A stretch of DNA of 62,874 bases from UBA6168 sp964573725 (lineage in GTDB: Bacteria; Bacteroidota; Bacteroidia; Chitinophagales; Saprospiraceae), in contig CAZNLJ010000024.1 in NCBI GenBank assembly GCA_964573725.1, forward strand, positions 1 through 62,874, given 5' to 3'. Shown here in pieces: positions 1-7,972 of this stretch (positions within the stretch are counted from its first letter, which is position 1; each line of letters begins with the position of its first letter). The notes beneath the pieces were generated by a model. That model searched no databases, was not told the DNA's origin, and was given only the letters and a program-made list of their open reading frames with translations. The position numbers and the translations under genes were made by a program.

Positions 1-1
1 G

Positions 2-3000
2 CCCACCGGCGGGCAATTGTCCCAAAACACCGGCACCAGCGTTTCCGTGACCTGGACCGGCAACCCGCAGACCAACCATGTGTTGACGGCCGTCCTGACG
101 GATTCGGCCGGTTCGGTCGTCGAATATACCTACCTGGTCGGGATCATCCGGGAACAACTGACCTGTAACAATGCCATACAATCCTCCTTGGACACCGGCG
201 GACAAGTGCTCGTTACGCCGGATATCCTGCTGGAAGGCAACTACAATACATACGCCGGGTACTTGGTGACGGTCTACACGGCCGCCGGCGTTTGGCCGTC
301 CAATGTCCTGGATTGCAGCCTCGCGGGACAAAGTGTTTTGGCCGAGGTCAGCGAGCCCTGTTCCGGAAACAGCTGCCAGACGACCCTTCACATCAAGGAC
401 AAGATGGCACCGGTCATCCTTTGTCCTTCCGATACCGTCTGGCTTTCTTGTCAGGAATCACCGGAGTATGTCCTGCCACCCATGGCGACGGACAATTGCG
501 ATATGCCGCCCTTGATGAACCTGACCAACCTGGAACAGTTCGGCACCAATTTTTGTGCGGGCATCACCGTGCGCAAGCGTTGGGTCGCTTCGGATGATGC
601 GGGCAACTTGTCCGCCCCTTGTTTCCAATACCTTTTCATATCGCCTGCCCTCGCACCGATGTTCCCGCCCGACCGAACCTGGGACTGCGGCGACATCCAG
701 AACTTCCCGGGGGCGCTTGATCCGCTTCCCTATACCGGTGATCCTGCCACCGGCGGATCCGGTACGCCTACCGGTGTGACGGGTACCTATTGCCAGGCAG
801 GTTACACGCACCACGACGATACCTTGGGAGGCTGCGGCAATGCCCTGACCATCCTTCGGACCTGGTTGGTGTTCAACTGGTGCACCGGCGAACTGATCGG
901 CAGCGACCCGGCGGGCAATGACAACCTGCAGTACCTGTATGTAAAGGACAACACAGGGCCACAGGTCTCTGTACCCCCCGTGACGGTGGCTGCCAACCTC
1001 AGTGGATGGGGCAATGCTTCGGGCTGTCGCTCCACGGGGTTCGTCCCAGGGCCATTGGTGGCTGATAACTGCAGCGGTATCCAGCTGGTCCGTATCTTCT
1101 CATCAATCGGGGAAATCGAATACACCAACGGAACGGACGGACAGGGCGGAGGCCATATTCCGGCACCGGGACTCCCTTTGGGTACCCATCTCATCCAATA
1201 TCAGGTCACCGACAGTTGTGGGAACCAAACCGTAGCGGACGTGACGCTGACCGTTTTGGACGAATGGCAGCCGGTGGCGGTATGTGACGATTTCACTACC
1301 GTCAGCCTGGACAGCGACGGTTTCGCCTGGGTCTTTCCGGCCACCGTGGACGCCGGCAGCTACGACAACTGCTGCCTGGCGAACCTGGCCCTTCGGCGGG
1401 AGGATGCACCGGGTGCCTCCTTTTCCGATGCCGTGTGGGTATCCTGTGCAGATGATACCATCCTGGTCACCATGCGGGTGCTGGATTGCGAGGGGCAGTC
1501 CAACGAATGCACGGTCCATATTTTGGTCAGGGACCAGGCCTCCCCCACCTGCCTCCCCCCTCCCGACAAACAGTTGAGCTGCGGAGATGTTCCGGCTGCC
1601 TTGACCTCCGCTTGGTTGTCCGGATTCGGGACCCCGTTGGGCACGGACAATTGCAGTGTCCTCATCGAGGAACAAGGCTGGTCGGTTGCGCTCGACGATT
1701 GCGGTGCCGGATCGATTACCCGCCATTTTACGGCGGTGGATCCGTCCGGCAACAGTTCCCCGCCCTGTTCGCAGACTTTGCAGGTGTGGCCCGACGAGGA
1801 TTGGATGGTGGTTTTTCCGCCGGATTGGACGGGGGACTGTTTCGATCCTTTATCTCCCGATACATTGGTCATCAGTAATTTCGGTTGTACCTTGATGGCC
1901 GTGAGCCATTTCGACCAACCGGCCGCCAACCCGTCCGACAGTGCCTGTATGACCATCATCCGTACCTGGCAACTGAGCAATTGGTGCCTGCAAGGCAGCA
2001 ATGCGCCCGCCATACAAATTCCGCATCACCCCGACGGGGTTTTCCTGACGGAGGCGGATGTGCCGGCTGCGGCAAGCATCACCTATACCCAGTATATAAC
2101 CGTTTCGGATGACCAGGCACCCCAACTGTCACCAGGTTTTGACTCGGTCCTGACCATTCCGGCGGATACCTGCCTGTTGGCCGGTGTATCCTTGCCGGTA
2201 CACATAGAGGGCGAATGCAGTACCCAGCTCGACATCGAGTACCACCTGGACCTATCGGCCGACGGGACGACCGACACCAGCGGGACCGGACAATTCGTCG
2301 GCGACGTACCGCCGGGATGTCATCGGATCCTATATCGGGTGCGCGACGGTTGTCACAACCTTTCCGAATTGTCCGTGCCATTTTGCGTCCTCGACGGAAA
2401 GGTGCCGACAGCGGTTTGTGCCACCGGATTGGTCGCCTCCCTGTCCGACAGCGGGGAGGTCCTAGTTTGTGCGGATGGGCTGGACGGAGGCAGTTACGAC
2501 CAGTGCGGCGGTCCCCTGGACTTTTCCTTCTCGACCTTGCCCTCGGATACTTGCCTGCTGTTCACTTGCGAAGACGTAGGGGCCCCTTACCAGGTGGCGG
2601 TCTGGGTAACGGATGCGGCCGGAAACCAATCCTATTGCATTACCGAGGTGACGGTCCAGGACAACCTCGGCAATTGCCAACTGACGGGTCCCTTGTTGGG
2701 CATCATCACGAACGAGGAGGCACAACCATTGGAGCATGTCACCGTCTCCCTCAGCGGTGGCGGCGGAAGCGGCAACATAACGACGACCGATGCGGCAGGC
2801 CAGTATTTCTTTCCGGACTTGTCGGCCGGGCAGGATTACACCATTTCCCCCTATAAGAACGACGATTGTTGGAACGGGGTGACGACCATGGACATCCTCC
2901 TCATCCAACAACATATCCTGGGAGACGAGCCCTTAGGTTCCCCTTATCAGCTGATCGCTGCGGACGTCAACAAGAGCAAGACGATCTCCACCTTGGATAT

Positions 3001-3952
3001 CGTGTTGATCCGAAAGCTCCTGCTTTTCGAAACAGACCATTTTCCCGGTAACACCTCCTGGCGATTCATCCGGAAAGACCATGTGTTCCAAGATCCGGCA
3101 CATCCGTGGACCGGCGGGTTCCCGGAGGTATACAACATCAACGATTTTGTTCCCGGTTGGGCCAGTGCCGATTTTATCGCGGTAAAAGTCGGGGATGTCA
3201 ACCACAGTGCTTCCACCAACCTGGTGGGCGGCCCGTCCACGGACGAAAGGGAGGGGGTGCGGCCCTTGGAATTGGTGTTGGCGGACCCGGTGGTGCAGGT
3301 TGGGGAAACCTTTTCCCTGGCTTTGTCGGCCAAGGACTTCCACGGTATCCGGGGTATGCAGTTCCTATTGCGGTACGATACCGCCTGGATGGAGTGCCTC
3401 GGTATGGAGGCGGATAACGGAAACCTGCTGGACCGGTCCTGCATCGGTTGGGCCAGTCCGATACCAGGCACGATACCGGTCGTTTGGACGGAATGGTATC
3501 CTGTCTCATTGGCCGATGGGGAGCCTGTGGTGGCTTTCTCCTTCCGGGCCAGGCGAAGCGGCCGACCGGCACGGGCGCTGGCCATCGACACCCTGTCCAT
3601 GGAGGCGCTGTATTATGAAGGGCCCGGATTTGTGGCGGGCCCTGTCGTCCTGCTTGCGGAAGATGGTAAAGGGGAGTATCCGAATCATGATTCACCGATC
3701 GGCAACCTTTGGCCCAACCCCTTCTCGGAATATTTCCAATTGGAGGTATGGTCTCCCGCCGGTGGCCCCGTACACGTCCGAATCCATGATTTGTCCGGTC
3801 GATTGGTGCAGGAAAGTGAAGTGGAGACCCATCCGGGACAAAACACCTTGCGCTTTCAAGTTCCCGCCGGCCAAGTCGGAAGGATGTTGCGACTGGAGGT
3901 CGTATCTGGACAGGAGCGGAACTACCGGTGGTTGTTCCAGGCAGGAGGCTGA
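2..3952 (+). CDS. Giant secreted T9SS protein with HYR-like, dockerin-like and cohesin-like modules (5' partial)
   Basis: The reading frame is open to the left edge, so this is the C-terminal 1.3 thousand residues of a longer protein; the first usable start codon, a TTG at 17, is probably internal. Numbering from that codon, residues 1 to about 890 are repeated Cys-rich HYR/Ig-like modules with recurring 'DNC', 'SYDNC' and 'AVC' signatures. Around 890-945 is a CarboxypepD-like beta-sandwich (GPLLGIIT...). At about 950-1061 lies a dockerin-like segment with two Ca-binding-type stretches (DVNKSKTISTLDI and VGDVNHS). At 1083-1213 is a cohesin-like beta domain. The last 85 residues (WPNPF... LSGRLV...) are a T9SS type A sorting domain, so the protein is exported and probably attached to the cell surface. 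The role is unknown; adhesion or matrix scaffolding is an inference. A hairpin with a T-run follows the stop. Confidence 0.88.
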   Translation, partial: PTGGQLSQNTGTSVSVTWTGNPQTNHVLTAVLTDSAGSVVEYTYLVGIIREQLTCNNAIQSSLDTGGQVLVTPDILLEGNYNTYAGYLVTVYTAAGVWPSNVLDCSLAGQSVLAEVSEPCSGNSCQTTLHIKDKMAPVILCPSDTVWLSCQESPEYVLPPMATDNCDMPPLMNLTNLEQFGTNFCAGITVRKRWVASDDAGNLSAPCFQYLFISPALAPMFPPDRTWDCGDIQNFPGALDPLPYTGDPATGGSGTPTGVTGTYCQAGYTHHDDTLGGCGNALTILRTWLVFNWCTGELIGSDPAGNDNLQYLYVKDNTGPQVSVPPVTVAANLSGWGNASGCRSTGFVPGPLVADNCSGIQLVRIFSSIGEIEYTNGTDGQGGGHIPAPGLPLGTHLIQYQVTDSCGNQTVADVTLTVLDEWQPVAVCDDFTTVSLDSDGFAWVFPATVDAGSYDNCCLANLALRREDAPGASFSDAVWVSCADDTILVTMRVLDCEGQSNECTVHILVRDQASPTCLPPPDKQLSCGDVPAALTSAWLSGFGTPLGTDNCSVLIEEQGWSVALDDCGAGSITRHFTAVDPSGNSSPPCSQTLQVWPDEDWMVVFPPDWTGDCFDPLSPDTLVISNFGCTLMAVSHFDQPAANPSDSACMTIIRTWQLSNWCLQGSNAPAIQIPHHPDGVFLTEADVPAAASITYTQYITVSDDQAPQLSPGFDSVLTIPADTCLLAGVSLPVHIEGECSTQLDIEYHLDLSADGTTDTSGTGQFVGDVPPGCHRILYRVRDGCHNLSELSVPFCVLDGKVPTAVCATGLVASLSDSGEVLVCADGLDGGSYDQCGGPLDFSFSTLPSDTCLLFTCEDVGAPYQVAVWVTDAAGNQSYCITEVTVQDNLGNCQLTGPLLGIITNEEAQPLEHVTVSLSGGGGSGNITTTDAAGQYFFPDLSAGQDYTISPYKNDDCWNGVTTMDILLIQQHILGDEPLGSPYQLIAADVNKSKTISTLDIVLIRKLLLFETDHFPGNTSWRFIRKDHVFQDPAHPWTGGFPEVYNINDFVPGWASADFIAVKVGDVNHSASTNLVGGPSTDEREGVRPLELVLADPVVQVGETFSLALSAKDFHGIRGMQFLLRYDTAWMECLGMEADNGNLLDRSCIGWASPIPGTIPVVWTEWYPVSLADGEPVVAFSFRARRSGRPARALAIDTLSMEALYYEGPGFVAGPVVLLAEDGKGEYPNHDSPIGNLWPNPFSEYFQLEVWSPAGGPVHVRIHDLSGRLVQESEVETHPGQNTLRFQVPAGQVGRMLRLEVVSGQERNYRWLFQAGG

Positions 3953-3977
3953 GCGGGCGAAGGGGCCGGGACGGCAA

Positions 3978-4044
3978 GCCGGCAGCCGGACAGGACCATC
4001 GGATACCGGCCCTGTCCGGGAAGACTTATGCCGGCGTTTTTTTT
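3978..4044 (+). terminator. Candidate intrinsic terminator after the giant T9SS gene
   Basis: An inner stem CCGGACAGG (3986-3994) pairs with CCTGTCCGG (4011-4019). An outer GCCGGC (3978-3983) pairs with GCCGGC (4030-4035). A run of eight T (4037-4044) follows after one base. This nested hairpin plus U-tract lies 25 bases after the stop and would separate the gene from the TonB receptor. Confidence 0.6.
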
Positions 4045-4079
4045 GAGGACCGGAGGATACAACGGTGGCAAAGCCTGGC

Positions 4080-4087
4080 TAATTTTA
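4080..4087 (+). promoter_or_regulatory. Near-consensus -7 element for the TonB receptor
   Basis: TAATTTTA matches the Bacteroidota -7 consensus TAnnTTTG at all but the last position and lies 26 bases before the ATG at 4114. No convincing -33 TTTG is seen 19-21 bases upstream, so the call is tentative. Confidence 0.35.
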
Positions 4088-4113
4088 ATTTCCAGATTGC
4101 CTAATAACCCGAC

Positions 4114-6189
4114 ATGAGAAACGAACGAAAACTTTGGACCGCACTGGCCTGCACGGCAGCATGGGCCTGCCTGTCCGCTTTGGAATCGGCGGCACAGGCG
4201 GTTCCCGTCGACACCTTATTGGCGAAAGAATTGGTACCGGTTACCGTCCGGGCGAGCCGATTGCCGGAGCAGGACCTGAAGACACCCCTGGCCGTCGGAA
4301 AGCTGGGATCCTACCGGTTGCAGCATGGCCAACAGGGCTTATCCCTGGAGGAATCGCTGTCCGCCATACCGGGCTTGTTTGTCCAGAACGGCAACAACTT
4401 TGCCCAGGACGTCCGAATATCCATCCGGGGTTTCGGTGCGCGCTCAGCTTTCGGGATCCGAGGTATCCGGATATTGTTGGACGGTTTTCCGGAAACCTCA
4501 CCGGACGGCCAGGGCCAGGTCGACAACATCGATCCGGTCCTGTTGCGGGCGGTGGAGGTGGTCCGTGGCAACACCGGCGGCTACTACGGCAATGCGAGCG
4601 GAGGAATGATCCGGATGACTTCCCTGGATTTCGATGCACCTTCCGGGGTGGAGAGCGGCGCATCGGCAGGTGCATACGGCTTCCGTAAGCTGCACGTCAA
4701 ATCCAATACATCCGCAGGAAACAGGGTATTCGCCGTCAACGGCATGTACGCCGGTATGGAAGGATACCGCCAACATTCCGCATTCCGCAACTACCTGGGT
4801 AATGCCGGGATGCAGTGGAAACCGGATTTGCGCAATACCATCCAGGTCTTGGCGAACCTGTCCATCAGTCCCCGGGCGGACGACCCCGGAGCGCTCACCT
4901 GGGCGGAATACCAGGCCGACCGCCGCCAGGCGCGGGCAAGGAACCTCACATTTGATGCGGGGGAAAGTGTGCGTCAGGGACGGCTGGGCCTATCCTGGGT
5001 CCACCATTCGGCGGATAGCAGCCAATGGGACTTTCGGGTGTTCCAGACCTTGCGGAGTTTCGACAGCCGCTTGGCAGGCAATCCGGCGGAAGTGGTCCGT
5101 TTCCAGCGGTCTTTCCGCGGCGTCCAGGCATCCTATCAACGGACGGATGTCAAAGGCCGCCTGAAAGTCCGAACCATGGTCGGCGCGGAAGCGGAAGCCC
5201 AATCGGACCATCGTCGTCGATATGCCAACGACGAAGGCGTACAAGGCGAACGGAAGTTGGACCAAGACGAAACATGTGCCGTAGCAGCCCTTTACCTGAA
5301 CCAGCAATACGAATTGGGCCGCCGCTGGGGGATATTTCCCGGGGTCCGGGCGGATTACCTTCGTTTGGGGGTAAAGGATCGATTCCTGTCCGATGGGGAT
5401 GACAGCGGAGAAAGGGATTACCTGGTGGCCAATCCTTTCCTGGGGGTCCGGTTCCAATTATTCAGGTATTCCGCCTTTTATGTCAATATTGGTTCCGGTT
5501 TCGAGACGCCTACCTTTACGGAATACGCCCACCCGCTGGGCATCGGTGGCTTTCACCCGGACCTGAAGCCCCAACGCTCCCGGAGCCTGGAGCTAGGCTG
5601 GAAAGGGGCCGGAGTCGGCAACCGATTGAAATACGACCTGGCCTTGTTCCGCATCCGTTTGCGCGACGAGCTGGTGCCGGTGGAGGTCGATGCCAGGACT
5701 TATTATGAGAATGCCGCCCGTTCCTTGCGGAAGGGACTCGAGGCAGGATGTTCCTTTTATGCCGGCGCCGGGATTTATCTTTTCGCCAACCTGACGGTTT
5801 CCCAATTCGAATTCCAGGATTATGAGGAGGACGGGCAGGATTACCGGGGCAACCGGCAACCGGGGGTGCCGTTGCAGACCGCATACCTGGAGCTGCGATA
5901 TGCCCGGGGTAACGGATTTTTAATGACTTTCCGTGCACAACAGGCGGGCACCATGTACGCGGACAACGCCAACCGGACGGTTGTCCCTGGCTATCGACTG
6001 CTGCATGCGAATGCAGGCTATCGATGGGTCCGGAACCGGGTGGCGTTCGAACCATTCCTGGGAATCAACAATTTGTGGGGAGAAAGTTATTTCTCGAACA
6101 TTCGTATCAATGGATTCGGTGGCAGATATTACGAACCTGCGGCCCCTTTGAATCTGTACGGTGGCATCAAGGTCCACATCGGACGCTGA
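4114..6189 (+). CDS. TonB-dependent outer-membrane receptor
   Basis: This 691-residue protein has an N-terminal signal peptide that probably ends near AQA at residue 29. A plug domain follows at about 45-165 (VTVRASRL, SIRGFGARSAFGIRGIRIL, DGFPE), and the remainder is a 22-stranded-barrel-like region rich in alternating aromatic residues. The phrases 'RGFGARSAFGIRG' and 'VRGNTGGYYGNASGGMI' are typical of ferric-siderophore or FecA-like receptors. It lacks the N-terminal carboxypeptidase-like extension of SusC proteins and no SusD gene follows, so glycan uptake is less likely than uptake of a metal chelate. The substrate cannot be read from the sequence. It is monocistronic, between a terminator and a long gap. 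Confidence 0.92.
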   Translation: MRNERKLWTALACTAAWACLSALESAAQAVPVDTLLAKELVPVTVRASRLPEQDLKTPLAVGKLGSYRLQHGQQGLSLEESLSAIPGLFVQNGNNFAQDVRISIRGFGARSAFGIRGIRILLDGFPETSPDGQGQVDNIDPVLLRAVEVVRGNTGGYYGNASGGMIRMTSLDFDAPSGVESGASAGAYGFRKLHVKSNTSAGNRVFAVNGMYAGMEGYRQHSAFRNYLGNAGMQWKPDLRNTIQVLANLSISPRADDPGALTWAEYQADRRQARARNLTFDAGESVRQGRLGLSWVHHSADSSQWDFRVFQTLRSFDSRLAGNPAEVVRFQRSFRGVQASYQRTDVKGRLKVRTMVGAEAEAQSDHRRRYANDEGVQGERKLDQDETCAVAALYLNQQYELGRRWGIFPGVRADYLRLGVKDRFLSDGDDSGERDYLVANPFLGVRFQLFRYSAFYVNIGSGFETPTFTEYAHPLGIGGFHPDLKPQRSRSLELGWKGAGVGNRLKYDLALFRIRLRDELVPVEVDARTYYENAARSLRKGLEAGCSFYAGAGIYLFANLTVSQFEFQDYEEDGQDYRGNRQPGVPLQTAYLELRYARGNGFLMTFRAQQAGTMYADNANRTVVPGYRLLHANAGYRWVRNRVAFEPFLGINNLWGESYFSNIRINGFGGRYYEPAAPLNLYGGIKVHIGR

Positions 6190-6662
6190 GCCCCGGCTTG
6201 CGCCATGCTCCCCAAAGCAGACCGGTGATGATGGAACTCATCTTCCGCACCTCGACACCCTACCAGATAATAATCGCAAACATTGATTTCCTGCTGTCCT
6301 TGGTTATTGGACCTGTTGCTTTGCTACGCCCCGCGCCCACAAAATTTTTTCAGGACCGTCCTGTCCAAGCGGCGGGAAGCGCAATAAAGCCCCTTTGTTT
6401 ATGCGTAGCTTACGTTCTTACACAATCATGAGAACCTTGCAATCGAAATATTCGATTTGGTTATTGCGGTGCGGAAGATGAGATGGGACAGGAAACGCAG
6501 CGTTTTCCGGCAAATGTTTGGTGGAGGGAATGGCGGGTGGGAGGCAGGATAGTTCGGCGAGCTGCCGGGGGATTCGCTGCCGGCGCAAGGCGCCTGGCGG
6601 CTTCAGGAGAGGAAGGAAGGGGGAAAGCCCCCTTCCTTCCCAATATACCAAGCGGGTATGAA
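6190..6662. other. 473-base intergenic region between two convergent genes
   Basis: No convincing gene is present. The only clear element is the 13-bp hairpin at 6611-6640, which ends the glutamine synthetase gene. A small AT-rich inverted repeat (AATCGA / TCGATT) lies near 6438-6456. Open frames here are fragments of frames antisense to glutamine synthetase. Confidence 0.5.
6611..6640 (-). terminator. Strong hairpin after glutamine synthetase
   Basis: GGAAGGAAGGGGG (6611-6623) and CCCCCTTCCTTCC (6628-6640) form a perfect 13-bp stem with a 4-base loop, 22 bases beyond the stop on the minus strand. No T-run follows in either direction, so it may act as an mRNA 3'-end stabiliser or a rho-assisted terminator. 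Confidence 0.55.
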
Positions 6663-7679
6663 TCAGGAATTGAGCCGGCGGATGATGGCGGCAGCGACCT
6701 TGTAAGGATCGGCGGCGGAGTTCGGCCGGCGGTCTTCCAGGTAACCGCTCCATCCGTTCTCGACCACGGCCACCGGAATCCGGATGGAAGCACCCCGGTC
6801 GGAGACCCCGTAGGAGAATTTATCGATGGATTGTGTTTCATGAAGGCCGGTGAGCCGCATGTGATTGTCCGCCCCATACACGGAAATGCAATCGGCGATG
6901 GCTGCCTCGGAGGCGAATTTGTTGCAGATGGATTCGAAAACAGCCTTGCTGCCGGCGGTCCGGAGCGTCGTATTGGAGAAGTTGCAGTGCATCCCGCTTC
7001 CGTTCCAATCGAGGGCACCGAGGGGCTTGCAATGCCAATTGACCGCGACCCCGAATTTTTCGGCTGTCCTTTCCAGCAGATAACGGGCCACCCAGATCTG
7101 GTCGCCCGCAGCCCGGGCACCTTTGGCGAATATCTGGAATTCCCACTGTCCCGCCGCTACCTCGGCGTTGATGCCTTCCACATTGAGACCGGCATCCAGG
7201 CAGAGGTCCAGGTGTTCCTCCACGATGTCCCGGCCGTAAGCGTTGTAAGCGCCCACGCTGCAGTAGTAGGGGCCCTGCGGACGGGGAAACCCATTGACGG
7301 GAAACCCGAGCGGCTTGTTGGTTTCCGTGTCCCACAGGAAATATTCCTGCTCGAAGCCGAACCAGAAATCGTCCTCTTCGTCCGCGATGGTAGCCCGTCC
7401 GTTGGTCGGATGCGGCGTCCCGTCTGCGTTCAACACTTCCGCAAGCACCAGGTAGGCAGACTTGCGTCCCGGGTCCGGACAAAGGAAAACCGGTTTCAGC
7501 AGGCAATCGGAGGATCCACCCGGTGCCTGTTCGGTGGAGGAGCCGTCGAAGGACCACATCGGACATTCCTCCAGTTTGCCGGAGAACTTGGCACTGTCCA
7601 CGATCTTGGTCTTGCTGCGAAGGGATTGCGTGGGTTTGTACCCATCCAACCAGATGTATTCGAGCTTAATCTTTGTCAT
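6663..7679 (-). CDS. Glutamine synthetase, eukaryotic-like type II
   Basis: It catalyses ATP-dependent formation of glutamine from glutamate and ammonia in the cytoplasm. The length of 338 residues fits GSII (about 340-370), not GSI (about 470) or GSIII (about 700). Visible landmarks are FDGSST (44-49), the metal-binding FGFEQEYF (107-114), NAEVAAGQWEFQ (171-182) and the ATP/glutamate region NGSGMHCNFS (226-235). The frame extends 79 codons further upstream, but conservation starts at the ATG at 7679 (MTKIKLEY). No adenylylation-loop tyrosine typical of GSI is expected, so control should differ from that of enteric bacteria. It is monocistronic. GSII is common in Bacteroidota, so its presence is ordinary for the phylum. 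Confidence 0.95.
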   Translation of the reverse strand: MTKIKLEYIWLDGYKPTQSLRSKTKIVDSAKFSGKLEECPMWSFDGSSTEQAPGGSSDCLLKPVFLCPDPGRKSAYLVLAEVLNADGTPHPTNGRATIADEEDDFWFGFEQEYFLWDTETNKPLGFPVNGFPRPQGPYYCSVGAYNAYGRDIVEEHLDLCLDAGLNVEGINAEVAAGQWEFQIFAKGARAAGDQIWVARYLLERTAEKFGVAVNWHCKPLGALDWNGSGMHCNFSNTTLRTAGSKAVFESICNKFASEAAIADCISVYGADNHMRLTGLHETQSIDKFSYGVSDRGASIRIPVAVVENGWSGYLEDRRPNSAADPYKVAAAIIRRLNS

Positions 7680-7751
7680 GTGCGGAGATTTTGTTTGAAA
7701 CGAAATGAACCGGCCGGCGTCGGCAACCACCGAATTCCCGAATCGGCATCG

Positions 7752-7759
7752 CAAAAATA
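7752..7759 (-). promoter_or_regulatory. -7 element (TATTTTTG) for glutamine synthetase
   Basis: The minus-strand sequence TATTTTTG is a perfect match to TAnnTTTG. It would give a leader of about 65-70 bases before the ATG at 7679. No -33 TTTG is seen at the expected distance. Confidence 0.4.
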
Positions 7760-7972
7760 AGCTTTCCGTGCGTCCTCCCGCCGGCTTTTCCCCGCCGCCC
7801 CGCCGTCGGCGGCAAATAGAAGGTATCGTTCCGAACAATTGGTTATGCTGGCCGGATTTTAGCACATTTATTTTACCGTTGCCGAATGCATCCGAATTTC
7901 TTACTGAAAAAGTCATAGGTATCTTTTGATTTTCCTAATTTGGTGATACGCTTTCACCCCGAAAACCAAGTC

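Noticed and set aside
6483..7760. 425-codon plus-strand frame across the glutamine synthetase gene
   Set aside because: It is antisense to glutamine synthetase with all catalytic motifs intact on the other strand.
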